Below the pieces are notes generated by a model that worked only from the letters and a program-made list of their open reading frames with translations, was not told the DNA's origin and made no database searches. A program made the translations under genes and the position numbers. Shown piece after piece: positions 16,638-24,814 of a stretch of DNA of 64,000 bases. Numbering within the stretch: the stretch's first letter is position 1; each line of letters begins with the position of its first letter. Origin of the DNA: Paenibacillus chondroitinus NBRC 15376. Its GTDB lineage: Bacteria > Bacillota > Bacilli > Paenibacillales > NBRC-103111. Location: NCBI RefSeq assembly GCF_004000765.1, contig NZ_BILW01000016.1:62001-126000 (forward strand), read 5' to 3'.

Positions 16638-17042
16638 CTATTGCTCGCTATCCGGTGTACGGTTCATCTGCTGCTCTTTGATAAAGTGCCAGAACCGAAG
16701 CATTTCGTCCCGTCTTTCCTTTGGCGCACTTTGGAAGTCCTTAAAGAATAGGCTGACCTCAGGATCATCGATATCGCTAACCCCAGGTCCGGAAGGGGCA
16801 TCCAGTGACTCTTCATCCGTCGGCGCAAAGCCAGCGAGCAGCAAGAGCTCGTCCTTGTCAGCGCGATTAAGCGCATCAGCTAACGCAATGACCGTTTCCC
16901 TGGATGGATTGAAGCGGTTATTTTCTATGGAGTTAATAAATGAATAACTAACACCGGACCGCTCTCCAAGCTCTCTAAGGGTAAAATGGTTCTGTTTGCG
17001 CAGCTGCCGGATTTGAAGGCCGAACTGGACCATATCTTTCAT
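16638..17042 (-). CDS. Xre-family repressor (ImmR/Xre-like)
   Basis: 134 residues, ATG 17042 with AGGTGA upstream. N-terminal HTH (FTLRELGERSGVSYSFINSIENNRFNPSRETVIALADAL), then an Asp/Glu/Pro-rich linker (residues 75-95, DEESLDAPSG) and a C-terminal helix pair. The exposed acidic linker is where an ImmA-type peptidase could cut. It is divergent from the late activator gene; the intergenic region has two perfect 16-bp inverted arms that are its probable operator. Confidence 0.88.
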   Translation of the reverse strand: MKDMVQFGLQIRQLRKQNHFTLRELGERSGVSYSFINSIENNRFNPSRETVIALADALNRADKDELLLLAGFAPTDEESLDAPSGPGVSDIDDPEVSLFFKDFQSAPKERRDEMLRFWHFIKEQQMNRTPDSEQ

Positions 17043-17122
17043 CGATTCATCACCTGTTCCTTATTGTAAATGGTTTGAGGTATAAAAAACAAGCGTTTTT
17101 TTCGTTTCTCAAAACTTTTGTG

Positions 17123-17168
17123 TTGAAATTATAAACAAGTTTAGCGTATGATTTGTTTATAATTTCAA
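17123..17168. promoter_or_regulatory. Divergent operator with two perfect 16-bp arms and a promoter
   Basis: TTGAAATTATAAACAA (17123-17138) and its exact reverse complement TTGTTTATAATTTCAA (17153-17168) are separated by 14 bp. A rightward sigma-A promoter TTGAAA (17123-17128)-N18-TATGAT (17147-17152) is embedded, its -35 inside the left arm. Fits a repressor that blocks the activator gene at 17196. Confidence 0.75.
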
Positions 17169-17195
17169 AACGACAAATTTTGGGAGATGATGAGG

Positions 17196-17615
17196 ATGTT
17201 GGAACAAGTTTTACACATAGAGCAAGATCAGATCGACAAGCGGGCTACGCGGAAAAGGGTGGAGAGTCTGCTGGATACCGTTCGGTTATACCAGACGCTC
17301 GGAAGTGTTCGCAGAGATGGTGCGATGCATGATGCGCATAAGGTGGCGGAAATGTCTGCTGAATATATCGTGGCATCTGCACGGGAGGAGCAGGCAGCGC
17401 TCTTATATGACGAGGTTGAGCAGGCGCTGTCGCGGCTGGACGAGCAGGAGGAGGAGATTATACGGAGACGCTACTTGCAGAAGGAGAAAGTGCTGGACTG
17501 TTTCCTATATCATGATTTCAATTTTAGTGAACGAACTTATCGCAGGGTCAAGGGGGGAGCACTCGATAAGCTAGCTTACATGTTGAGGGTAGTGGTCATT
17601 CGAACATCAAAATAA
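17196..17615 (+). CDS. ArpU/Xpf-like late gene activator
   Basis: 139 residues from ATG 17196 (GGGAG 9 nt before; two earlier ATGs at 17187 and 17190 have no spacing for it). The C-terminal half reads LSRLDEQEEEIIRRRYLQKEKVLD and NFSERTYRRVKGGALDKLAYML, the sigma-region-4-like HTH typical of ArpU/RinA-type phage late regulators and of PBSX Xpf. It would turn on the tail operon when the repressor is removed. First gene of the rightward cassette. Confidence 0.8.
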   Translation: MLEQVLHIEQDQIDKRATRKRVESLLDTVRLYQTLGSVRRDGAMHDAHKVAEMSAEYIVASAREEQAALLYDEVEQALSRLDEQEEEIIRRRYLQKEKVLDCFLYHDFNFSERTYRRVKGGALDKLAYMLRVVVIRTSK

Positions 17616-17840
17616 CGTGTCCGAAAGTTGGCCGTTTATTGGCAGTCCATTCGAACTGAGGCATGGTAAGATCGATGTGTAGACCAAGAAGGCGGTGATG
17701 CTGCTGAAGAAGATCGAAGTAATCAATCTCCTGAAGTCTTTAAGCAAGACTCATTGGGAGAAGATGAAAGGATGTGGTTGAGGTAAAGAAAAAAATGTTT
17801 TGAATTTCAAAACAAAACAAGAAAAGAGGTGAGAGAATGA
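17616..17840. other. 225-nt stretch before the tail operon
   Basis: No gene can be supported here; a 28-codon frame at 17698-17781 lacks a proper ribosome binding site. The right end has a palindrome resembling the switch operator (see 17797-17813). The promoter of the tail genes probably lies in this stretch, but I could not assign hexamers. Confidence 0.5.
17797..17813. promoter_or_regulatory. Second operator-like palindrome before the tail genes
   Basis: GTTTTGAATTTCAAAAC, a near-perfect palindrome. AATTTCAAAACAAAA (17803-17817) resembles AATTTCAAAACGACA (17161-17175) at the switch, so the same repressor may bind both. Confidence 0.5.
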
Positions 17841-18659
17841 ATGATTAACATGGCCAAACAATTGGCGCTGTTTTTACAAGCGAAAGGAGAGGGAACGCTC
17901 GGCACGGATCTGTTTGTGGATAGCGATTCTCAGAGCCCTGATGAGGCTATTACCCTTTGCCATGTCGGAGGCAGCGCGGAATTCAAGCTGGACGCTCCTG
18001 GCAGTTGGCGCAAGCTGAGCCTGCTGGTTAGAAGCGCAACCGCTGAGGGGGCGCAGGAGAGAATTTGGCGTCTCATTGGCCGCATGTTGGAGCCGGAGGA
18101 GGGTACCATTCAGGTGGATGGTGGACTGTATACGGTGCAAATTACGTCGCTGCCGGCAGGACAAGCTTTAGATGCACAAGGAAGAACTTCTATGAAAGCC
18201 GTCTTCCTGCTTAAGCAAATCAAGCCTGTCGTCGAATCGTGGCTGGAAGCTATCTCGCAATTCACGGAAACCGCACTTGGCGTGCAATGGCGTGTCTATC
18301 GCGGTTTCAACGGGACCTGCCGACCCGCAGTCTCATGGCAGTGTACAGGTTGGCACAGCGCAGCAGCCTCGCGAGGTGTTCAGCAGCTGTCCAAGCAATT
18401 CGTCGGCCATATTGCCGCTAGATCGGCAAGTGAATACCAGCTGGCAGCGCAAGTGCTGATGCTTGGCTTGGCTGAGCAGGCCAAATTGCCGCTTGGCGGA
18501 TTAGGCGGCAGATGGTTAACAGTGCTGGACGCTCAAGCAGCGACTCGATCCGGTGATTTGTTTACGGGTGTGCTGACAGTAACATTGACGGGTGCTGCCG
18601 GCGTCACACCTGGTTCGAGTCCGTTGATAGCTGGTGTGCATACTGAACCAAAAATATAA
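17841..18659 (+). CDS. Tail terminator-type protein, apparently two domains
   Basis: 272 residues, GAGGTGAG 8 nt before ATG. Residues 1-130 look like a phage tail terminator/minor capsid-3 type domain (LALFLQAKGEGTLGTDLFV, GAQERIWRLIGRML, MKAVFLLKQI). Residues 135-272 form a second part (VQWRVYRGFNGTCRP, LGGLGGRWLTVLDAQAA, LFTGVLTVTLTGAAG), which also reads like a tail-completion or adaptor fold. PBSX has separate XkdI and XkdJ at this place, so this could be their fusion. The position directly before sheath and tube supports a head-proximal tail cap, here the closing end of a headless particle. Confidence 0.65.
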   Translation: MINMAKQLALFLQAKGEGTLGTDLFVDSDSQSPDEAITLCHVGGSAEFKLDAPGSWRKLSLLVRSATAEGAQERIWRLIGRMLEPEEGTIQVDGGLYTVQITSLPAGQALDAQGRTSMKAVFLLKQIKPVVESWLEAISQFTETALGVQWRVYRGFNGTCRPAVSWQCTGWHSAAASRGVQQLSKQFVGHIAARSASEYQLAAQVLMLGLAEQAKLPLGGLGGRWLTVLDAQAATRSGDLFTGVLTVTLTGAAGVTPGSSPLIAGVHTEPKI

Positions 18660-18676
18660 AAAAGAGGTGACTGTTT

Positions 18677-18889
18677 GTGAAACAAAGCAAAACACAAATA
18701 AGCAGCAATACGAGTGATGAAATCGTGATGTATGACAAAGAAGAGCTAATGGCAAATTCTAAGGATCTCTTTGATTGTGCACCGGAAGTAATCGTTGGTG
18801 CCTTACAAGGAGATTCCGAAACGATGTATGCAATCGCCTATGTCAATCAAGCGGTTCAAAACTTTTTACAAAGGAAGGTGCAGGAATAA
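18677..18889 (+). CDS. Small conserved protein before the tail sheath gene
   Basis: 70 residues from GTG 18677, with AAAGAGGTGA upstream. Acidic, no membrane segment (SSNTSDEIVMYDKEELMANS, APEVIVGALQGDSETMYAIAYVN, VQNFLQRKVQE). Its stop overlaps the sheath ATG (TAATG), so the two are coupled. The pattern of a short gene between terminator and sheath is common in Firmicute tailocins. Function unknown. Confidence 0.7.
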   Translation: MKQSKTQISSNTSDEIVMYDKEELMANSKDLFDCAPEVIVGALQGDSETMYAIAYVNQAVQNFLQRKVQE

Positions 18890-20352
18890 TGGCAGGTGGA
18901 ACTTGGAGTGTAACGGATCGACCGGTATTACCGGGATTTTATATGAACTTTGAGGCGGCGGCGCTAAGTGCGATCTTGCCGGGAAGTCAAGGTGTCGTTG
19001 CCGTGCCGGTTAAAGCAAATTGGGGAGCAGTGAGACAATTTGTTGAGATAACGAGTGAGCAAGGTATCTATGATGCTTTCGGTCGCGATCAAAGCGGCTC
19101 GGCTTCCGCGCAAGCCATTTTGAAGTTGGCCTTGCTGGGTAAGCCGAAGAAGGTGTTAGCTTACCGAATTGCGGATGCCACAGCAGCCAAAGCAGCTTTA
19201 ACGCTGAAAGATTCGGCTTCGGCCAATGTATTGAAGTTAGAAGCTACATACGAAGGTGCGCGAGGTAACGGCTTCTCGGTCATTCTTCAGACGAATGCCG
19301 TCGATGCGTCGAAAAAGGATTTGAAGCTGCTTGAAGGCTCCTCTGTTCTGAAGACATTTACATTCTCGGCCAGTACCGTTCAGGCCGCAGCGGATGCTCT
19401 AAATCAAGACAACGGTAATGTTTGGCTGACAGCAACCGTTCTTGCCCCAGGCAATGGTACGCTAGCTGCCGTCTCAGGCAGTGCGTTGACTGGCGGCAGC
19501 TCGGGTATCAGCGGGATTGCTTCAGCGGATTACCTGAATGCTCTAAGCGCACTAGAGACACAGGAATTCCATGTGCTTGCGCTGGATGGAGTCACAGATA
19601 CGGGCATTCAAGCATCGGTTGCTGCTTGGACGAGTCGTTTGCGCTCTGAAGGGAAAGGCATTACAACGGTACTTGGCAGTTCTACCGCTGATGATACTGC
19701 TTCTGATGCAGCAAGTCGGGCAGCGGCACGCAGCGCTTTATTCAATCATGAAGCAATTGTCAATGTAGGGACTGGAGCGATTCTCGCGGGTACAAGCTAT
19801 AGCTCGGCATGGGTAGCAGCTTATGTAGCGGGGCTAATTGCGGGTCAAAAGCTGAGTGAATCTACGACTTACGCAGCTGCTCCGTTCAGTGATGTGACAC
19901 GAAGATGGACGCGCAGCGAACAGGAGAGTTCGGTGAAAAACGGCGTTTTCCTGCTGTATCATGACGGTCAGAGGGTGAAAACGCTGCGTGGAATGAATTC
20001 ACTCGTTTCTCTGCGCCAAGGACAAAATGCAGCTTGGAAGAAAATTCGTACGATTCGTGTCATGGATGCCATCAATCAGGATCTTCTGCGAACAGCGGAA
20101 GAGGCGTATATCGGAAAAGTAAATAACACAGAGGAAGGGCGTCTGGCTCTGGTGGAGTCAGCCAAGCGGTATATGCAGACATTGGCACAAGCCGGCGTCA
20201 TTGAAACATCAAGCTTCGATGTGTATCTGGACCCGGCTTATTACGGAGAAACCGCTGAACTGACGCCAGAACCTGATCAAGTATATATCAAGTGGGATGC
20301 GCAGCTGACAGATGTGATGGAACAAATTTTTGGCACTTTTATCGTACATTAA
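18889..20352 (+). CDS. xkdK: Contractile tail sheath protein (XkdK-like)
   Basis: 487 residues; ATG 18889 with AAGGAAGGTG upstream. The N-terminus MAGGTWSVTDRPVLPGFYMN and the modular body (GARGNGFSVILQTN, VAAYVAGLIAGQKLSESTTYA, GVFLLYHDGQRVKTLRGMNSL, KIRTIRVMDAINQDLLRTAEEAYIG) are standard for phage sheath subtilisin-fold and C-terminal interlocking domains. The subunits form the outer sheath that contracts and drives the tube. Next to tube and chaperone genes as in PBSX. Confidence 0.95.
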   Translation: MAGGTWSVTDRPVLPGFYMNFEAAALSAILPGSQGVVAVPVKANWGAVRQFVEITSEQGIYDAFGRDQSGSASAQAILKLALLGKPKKVLAYRIADATAAKAALTLKDSASANVLKLEATYEGARGNGFSVILQTNAVDASKKDLKLLEGSSVLKTFTFSASTVQAAADALNQDNGNVWLTATVLAPGNGTLAAVSGSALTGGSSGISGIASADYLNALSALETQEFHVLALDGVTDTGIQASVAAWTSRLRSEGKGITTVLGSSTADDTASDAASRAAARSALFNHEAIVNVGTGAILAGTSYSSAWVAAYVAGLIAGQKLSESTTYAAAPFSDVTRRWTRSEQESSVKNGVFLLYHDGQRVKTLRGMNSLVSLRQGQNAAWKKIRTIRVMDAINQDLLRTAEEAYIGKVNNTEEGRLALVESAKRYMQTLAQAGVIETSSFDVYLDPAYYGETAELTPEPDQVYIKWDAQLTDVMEQIFGTFIVH

Positions 20353-20364
20353 GGGGGATTACGA

Positions 20365-20775
20365 ATGAGTTTAGATGCGAGCAGAGTAATTTTAGGAACA
20401 TATGGTTCGGTATTTATCGGTGGCGTATGGCAAACCAACTTTAATCATTTGGAAGCGAATGTGGAGATGCAGAAGAAAGAGCTCCAGCTTGCGGGAGATC
20501 CGTGGGTTCGGCATAAAAAAGGTGCGATGAAAGGCACCGGGACACTCAGCGGTTTCAAAGTTACGAGCGATATGATCGCAAGAGGATTTGATAAATTCAG
20601 TCTTGTATCCAAGTTGAATGATCCTGATGCATATGGTTTCGAACGGATTACACTAAACAATGTCATGCTGGACAAGCTTCAGTTGGCCAATTGGACGGCA
20701 GGGGAGGAAGTGAAGGAAGAAGTAGCATTTACATTCGAAGGCTATACGCTTAATGATCCTATCCGGGCTATTTAA
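20365..20775 (+). CDS. xkdM: Tail tube protein (XkdM-like)
   Basis: 136 residues, AAGGGGG before ATG. Motifs LDASRVILGTYGSVFIGGVW, MQKKELQLAGDPWVRHKKGAMKGTG and LANWTAGEEVKEEVAFTFEGY are those of PBSX/Clostridium-type inner tube proteins, which share the hexameric beta-barrel fold of phage tubes and Hcp. Length normal (XkdM is about 147). Pairs with the sheath gene upstream. Confidence 0.93.
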   Translation: MSLDASRVILGTYGSVFIGGVWQTNFNHLEANVEMQKKELQLAGDPWVRHKKGAMKGTGTLSGFKVTSDMIARGFDKFSLVSKLNDPDAYGFERITLNNVMLDKLQLANWTAGEEVKEEVAFTFEGYTLNDPIRAI

Positions 20776-20799
20776 TCAGTTCAACAAAAGGAGGAATAG

Positions 20800-21195
20800 A
20801 TGATGTTAACAGATGAACAAATTTTGCAAAAGCTGCTTGAGGCTGACCAGCTCCCGGAGAAAACCGTGACAATCGCTAGATTCGGTGTTCCCATTTTACT
20901 GCGCGGTCTGACTGGAAAGCAGGTGTTTACGCTCCGCGAACGATGCACAGAACGTGCCGATCGTCGAGGTGTACAAACCGATCGGCTTGATGAAGAGCAG
21001 TTTAATGTCGCTCTGATCTTCGCTGCAACCGTCTCCCCCAACTGGGGGGACCCTCGGCTGCTTGCGAAGTACCAGGCCAGCTCCGGTGAGGAAGTGATTA
21101 AGCGCATCTTGCTCGCAGGCGAACTGTCCGCGCTTGGCGATGAAGTGCTGGATTTGAGCGGATTTAATACAACGCTGGATGAAGTAAAAAACTAA
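20800..21195 (+). CDS. xkdN: Tail assembly chaperone (XkdN-like), zero-frame product
   Basis: 131 residues (ATG 20800 or 20803; GGAGGAATAG before). The sequence TDEQILQKLLEADQLPE, VPILLRGLTGKQVFTLRERC and FAATVSPNWGDPRLLAKYQ matches XkdN-type chaperones that coat the tape measure before tube polymerisation. The gene ends in A AAA AAC TAA, a perfect -1 slippery heptamer, followed 7 nt later by a GC-rich stem, so a longer fusion product of 190 residues is expected (see 21186-21371). This two-product layout is the rule for tail chaperones of long-tailed phages. Confidence 0.9.
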   Translation: MMLTDEQILQKLLEADQLPEKTVTIARFGVPILLRGLTGKQVFTLRERCTERADRRGVQTDRLDEEQFNVALIFAATVSPNWGDPRLLAKYQASSGEEVIKRILLAGELSALGDEVLDLSGFNTTLDEVKN

Positions 21196-21371
21196 TTACC
21201 TCCGGGGGGCTGCCGGCGATGCTCCACGCGATATGGATGCGTCATCACCTGCGCCCCGGAGTATTCTGGACATTGCCTCGTGGGGAGCAGCAGTTCCTGC
21301 TTGCCAGTATGGAATTAGAGCTGGAGCATGAACATGCGCTGGAGCGGGAGCGCGAACGCGCAAGGAGGTGA
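21186..21371 (+). other. Programmed -1 frameshift site and chaperone extension
   Basis: Slippery site A AAA AAC at 21186-21192 in the correct zero-frame phasing (AAA AAC codons). Stem CTCCGGGG (21200-21207) pairs perfectly with CCCCGGAG (21254-21261), 7 nt downstream of the slip. In the -1 frame 59 further codons follow to TGA 21369-21371 (GGLPAMLHAIWMRHH, PGVFWTLPRGEQQFLLA, then a charged helix of Glu/Arg). No start codon is needed for this part. It ends over the ribosome binding site of the tape measure gene. Confidence 0.85.
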
Positions 21372-21375
21372 AGTG

Positions 21376-22785
21376 ATGAGTGAAATCGTGATGGTTAACA
21401 ATTTGGCACGAGTCATGGCTGCGCAAGAGCGATTGCGCAGTTTGGTAGAACGGACAGGGTCTTCAGCGCAGCGGCTGACGGGGTTATTTAACAAAGCGGC
21501 TGAGGCCGGAACGAAGCTGAGCCAGATTACGGCAAGGCCTGCGATCGCAGGTCGGGATTACTTTTCTTTTGTTATAGACCGTATGCTGTTGCAGCTGGCG
21601 GACTTGGGACATACGAAGGTCGATGTGAAGCTGATGATCAACGATCAAATTATTCGGACGGCGAAGCAGCTGCGGGAGCTGCTGCAAGGGCTTGGCGGTG
21701 AGTTTTCCGGAAGTTTGGAGGGAAAGACGAAAGCTTCGGCGTCCGCTTCAGCAACTGCGGCTGTAATCATTGCCGCCCCACCTGAAAAAGGTCAGCTGGA
21801 CAAGTGGCTTGACCGACTTTTGATCATGGCCGAAATTGTGAAGTTACTTGGTGAGGCCTTCGAGGCTTTTGGCAAAGGATTCAAAAGCTTTGCACAAGGG
21901 CTCAAAATTTTAAAAGGCTTGTTTGCCGGAAACGGCGGTAAGAAAGAGAAATGCAAGGACCCCTGCAAGGATAATGGCGGTAAACGTACGAAATCTGATG
22001 CCGATTCGAAGACCAAATCCAGATCGGGAACCAGGACGAAGAACAAGACAGGTGCGAGGTCGAAGAATAGGGCGGGAGCCAGGACCAAAACACGGGCAGG
22101 TGACCGTACAAATACGAGCCCAGGCGGCGGCAGGAACAAATCGAGAGTTAGAACGAGAAACGGCGGACAGGACAGAGGTCGTCAAATCGTTCAAGGCGAT
22201 AGAGGAGGACATCCGGCTGAGCCAAGAACGTCTAACCGGTTAGGTAAGTTTAGCCGAGCCTCCAAGCTGCTCAGAACGACAGGTAAAGTGCTCAAACCGC
22301 TAGGAATCGGGTTGTCTGCACTGGATATTCTGACCTCGGACAATAAAGTGGGCGCTGTGATCCAAGCAGGTGCCGGTGTAGCTGGAGCTGCACTGGGTGC
22401 ATTCGCCGGTTCTATTGTTCCTGGCGCCGGTACGGCTGTTGGAGGCATTATCGGTGGCTGGCTGGGGGATAAAGCAGGAGAGTTGATCGTCAATAAATGG
22501 TTTTCGGGGAAAGAAAAAGAACCTCCGAAAGAGGCGCGGACTGAGTTGTTGCCCGCAGATCGCGAGACTATTTTGATGTCCGCTTCAGCAGCGAGTGCTG
22601 GTGTGAGCGAAGGCGTTACTTCGAACAACTACAATATTTCTGTGGATGGTATTACGGTTAATATGCCGAAGGAAAAAGTGGACATGGAGGAACTGGCGAT
22701 TACCATTGGTCACCAGATTGTTATGCAAATTGGAGCAGCTATCCAAAATCGTACGGAGAACGGAGGCCGAGCCTATGGATACTAA
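21376..22785 (+). CDS. Short tape measure-type protein
   Basis: 469 residues from ATG 21376 (AAGGAGGTG 6 nt before); an earlier in-frame ATG at 21328 lies inside the chaperone extension and lacks an RBS. Order: helical N-terminus, hydrophobic helix around residues 145-185, a very basic Lys/Arg/Thr/Gly stretch (189-269) with eight-residue repeats (SGTRTKNK, TGARSKNR, AGARTKTR), then a Gly/Ala-rich hydrophobic segment (325-368, glycine-zipper pattern) and a C-terminal domain (NYNISVDGITVNMPKEKVDM). The position after the chaperone is that of XkdO, but XkdO has over 1300 residues. At ~0.15 nm per residue the tail would be about 70 nm. Confidence 0.8.
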   Translation: MSEIVMVNNLARVMAAQERLRSLVERTGSSAQRLTGLFNKAAEAGTKLSQITARPAIAGRDYFSFVIDRMLLQLADLGHTKVDVKLMINDQIIRTAKQLRELLQGLGGEFSGSLEGKTKASASASATAAVIIAAPPEKGQLDKWLDRLLIMAEIVKLLGEAFEAFGKGFKSFAQGLKILKGLFAGNGGKKEKCKDPCKDNGGKRTKSDADSKTKSRSGTRTKNKTGARSKNRAGARTKTRAGDRTNTSPGGGRNKSRVRTRNGGQDRGRQIVQGDRGGHPAEPRTSNRLGKFSRASKLLRTTGKVLKPLGIGLSALDILTSDNKVGAVIQAGAGVAGAALGAFAGSIVPGAGTAVGGIIGGWLGDKAGELIVNKWFSGKEKEPPKEARTELLPADRETILMSASAASAGVSEGVTSNNYNISVDGITVNMPKEKVDMEELAITIGHQIVMQIGAAIQNRTENGGRAYGY

Positions 22786-23425
22786 AGAAATGAATTTTAC
22801 TTTGGAGGATCCCAATGGCATTTCCCTATGGTTTCCTGTGAATCCGTCCGAAGTTACTATTCGACGTGACAAAAGCTTTGAAACCATCACCATAATCCGT
22901 GGCGGTGAGTTGGATGTTCCGCAAGGTGTAAAAGTGAAGGAGATTGCATTCTCATCCTTTTTCCCGGCGGTGTATGATGCGAGTTATTGCAAATATAAGC
23001 AGCTGCCTGATCCCCAAACGGCGATGAATCAGCTTAATACGTGGATGGAGGGGCGAGATCCGCTTCGGCTTATCATTACGGGCACAGATGTCAACGTACT
23101 TGTAATGCTGTCTGCTCATAATAGCAGCTTCAAGGGCGGGGAGCCTGGCGATGTGTATTTTGATCTCATTTTTCGTACATGGAAAGATTACAAAATGAGA
23201 ACACTGGATGAGCGCAGCGGCAGTTCGGGTGGACAGACAAGGCCTGATATTAAGCCGGTTTCTGCTACTTATCGGGTACAGCCGGGTGATTCACTTTGGT
23301 CTATTGCGAAAATGAAGCTCGGTTCAGGCAGCCGCTGGCGTGACCTCTACGAAGGGAATCGTACGCTTATCGGCGACGATCCTGATCTGATTTTACCTGG
23401 GCAGGAGTTGGTGATGCCGGTATGA
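22775..23425 (+). CDS. xkdP: LysM tail protein (XkdP-like)
   Basis: 216 residues; CGGAGG before ATG 22775, overlapping the tape measure end by 11 nt. N-terminal domain (WFPVNPSEVTIRRDKSFETI, GGELDVPQGVKVKEIAFSSFFP) as in PBSX XkdP, then a C-terminal LysM (YRVQPGDSLWSIAKMKLG, WRDLYEGNRTLIGDDPDLILPGQELVMPV). In contractile injection systems this protein joins the tube tip to the baseplate hub. Coupled to the next gene (4-nt overlap). Confidence 0.9.
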   Translation: MDTKEMNFTLEDPNGISLWFPVNPSEVTIRRDKSFETITIIRGGELDVPQGVKVKEIAFSSFFPAVYDASYCKYKQLPDPQTAMNQLNTWMEGRDPLRLIITGTDVNVLVMLSAHNSSFKGGEPGDVYFDLIFRTWKDYKMRTLDERSGSSGGQTRPDIKPVSATYRVQPGDSLWSIAKMKLGSGSRWRDLYEGNRTLIGDDPDLILPGQELVMPV

Positions 23426-24438
23426 CAAATAACCTTTCGGATGGATCTTATGATATTTGGCTGGATGGGTCCTATGCGCTTCGAGACTTAATTTATGAGC
23501 TGACACTTGAAGAGGCGCTTGACGAAATTTCCTATAGGGCACAGGCTACAATCGTCGTCCCCCCGGATTTTCCAGGTATGAAGCCAGGTCAGGATGTACG
23601 AGTCGTAGGAGTACCCTACGGTAGTTCGAAGCAAGAAGATTTACTCCATCCCGCCGTTGTCTGGCAGTGCGAGAATAGTTATGAACGGGCGGATCGGCTG
23701 ACGGTGACGATGTATGATCGTACGATTTATTTGGCTAAGTCGGAGGATGAATTTGTGTTTCCCGCAGGAATGACGGCAAGTGAACGCATACGCCGTTATG
23801 CGACGGGATGGAATATTATTGTGGGGGATTTGCCGGATACGAAAGTTAAGCTGGCGAAGTCCATCTATCGCGCAGAGACGATTTACAACATGATCATGAA
23901 AGATTTGAAAGAAACCGCTCGGAAGGGCGGACCGATGTACCGGCCACGAATGACAGTAAACGGTCTTGAGCTAGTGGAAATTGGCTCTAACTCTGTCGTA
24001 TGGTCGCTGGAGCCGAGTGAAAATGTGATGAACATCATGCAAAAACGAACGTTGGAAGGTGCAGTAACCAAAGTGAAAGTACTCGGGACCAAAGAAGCAG
24101 GAGATGAGGGCGCAGCCCAAGTTTTAGTTATCGAAGAAGGTGAGTTAGCCGAACTGGGTACCCTGCAGAAAATCGTGCAGGACAGCAGCTATCGATCCGT
24201 CAGCGAAGCCAAAGAAGCGGCGAAAGCCATGCTTTCGGGCATACAGGAAACAATTAGCGTAACATCTCTCGATATTAATACCATTCGCGCTGGTGATAAG
24301 GTCGATCTGGCTGGAAGCGGGATGGAGTTGATTGCTATGACGGTTAGGCACGAGCTTGGTGATCCCGGCAAAATGGTGCTGGAATTGGGCAGCCCTGAGT
24401 TGGTTCGAAGGAGGTTCTATATGAATGAATCCGTATAA
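23422..24438 (+). CDS. xkdQ: Baseplate hub protein (XkdQ/gpD-like)
   Basis: 338 residues. Starts MTNNLSDGSYDIWLDGSYAL; contains LTLEEALDEISYRAQATIVVP, RADRLTVTMYDRTIYLAKSEDEFVFP, ASERIRRYATGWNIIVGDLPD and SLDINTIRAGDKVDLAGSGM, typical of the XkdQ/YqbQ family, which is the gpD/gp27-type hub trimer of the baseplate. No peptidoglycan hydrolase domain is appended. Overlaps both neighbours by a few bases, as in a tightly packed operon. Confidence 0.9.
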   Translation: MTNNLSDGSYDIWLDGSYALRDLIYELTLEEALDEISYRAQATIVVPPDFPGMKPGQDVRVVGVPYGSSKQEDLLHPAVVWQCENSYERADRLTVTMYDRTIYLAKSEDEFVFPAGMTASERIRRYATGWNIIVGDLPDTKVKLAKSIYRAETIYNMIMKDLKETARKGGPMYRPRMTVNGLELVEIGSNSVVWSLEPSENVMNIMQKRTLEGAVTKVKVLGTKEAGDEGAAQVLVIEEGELAELGTLQKIVQDSSYRSVSEAKEAAKAMLSGIQETISVTSLDINTIRAGDKVDLAGSGMELIAMTVRHELGDPGKMVLELGSPELVRRRFYMNESV

Positions 24439-24814
24439 AAAGCTGGCAGCTGCATTAGACAACCGGATGTCTGTCCATGCGAGCTCGGCTGTAGCAGGAA
24501 TGCCCGCTGAGCTGGGGACGATTACGGCAGGGGGGTTAAAACTTGATAGTTTTAAACATGAGATTTCCGACTACTATGTGGCGGATTGGATGACCAAGCT
24601 GTTTCTGCCGTCTTTTACAATCAGCGGTACGGTGACGGGCTTAACCAGTGGTAATGTGCCGGTAACCGGGCAAGGAAGATTTGCTTTTTCCGAATCAGAG
24701 GTCGAAGATGTACGGATTGCGTTTCAATCCGGCTTGAAGATAGGGGACCGTGTGCTGGCTATACCTGTGAATGATGGGAATGATGCTGTAATTTTGTGCA
24801 AGGTGGTGAAATAG
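24425..24814 (+). CDS. xkdR: DUF2577 baseplate protein (XkdR-like)
   Basis: 129 residues; start overlaps the hub gene by 14 nt, with GGAGG upstream. The family motif MPAELGTITAGGLKLDSFKHEI and the small beta-barrel part (LPSFTISGTVTGLTSGN, IGDRVLAIPVNDGNDAVILCKV) match DUF2577, the spike/OB-fold baseplate protein of PBSX-type tails. Between hub and gp25-like genes, as in PBSX. Confidence 0.88.
   Translation: MNPYKKLAAALDNRMSVHASSAVAGMPAELGTITAGGLKLDSFKHEISDYYVADWMTKLFLPSFTISGTVTGLTSGNVPVTGQGRFAFSESEVEDVRIAFQSGLKIGDRVLAIPVNDGNDAVILCKVVK

Noticed and set aside
21328..21375. Earlier start (ATG 21328) for the tape measure
   Set aside because: It lies in the chaperone extension and lacks an RBS, whereas ATG 21376 follows AAGGAGGTG.
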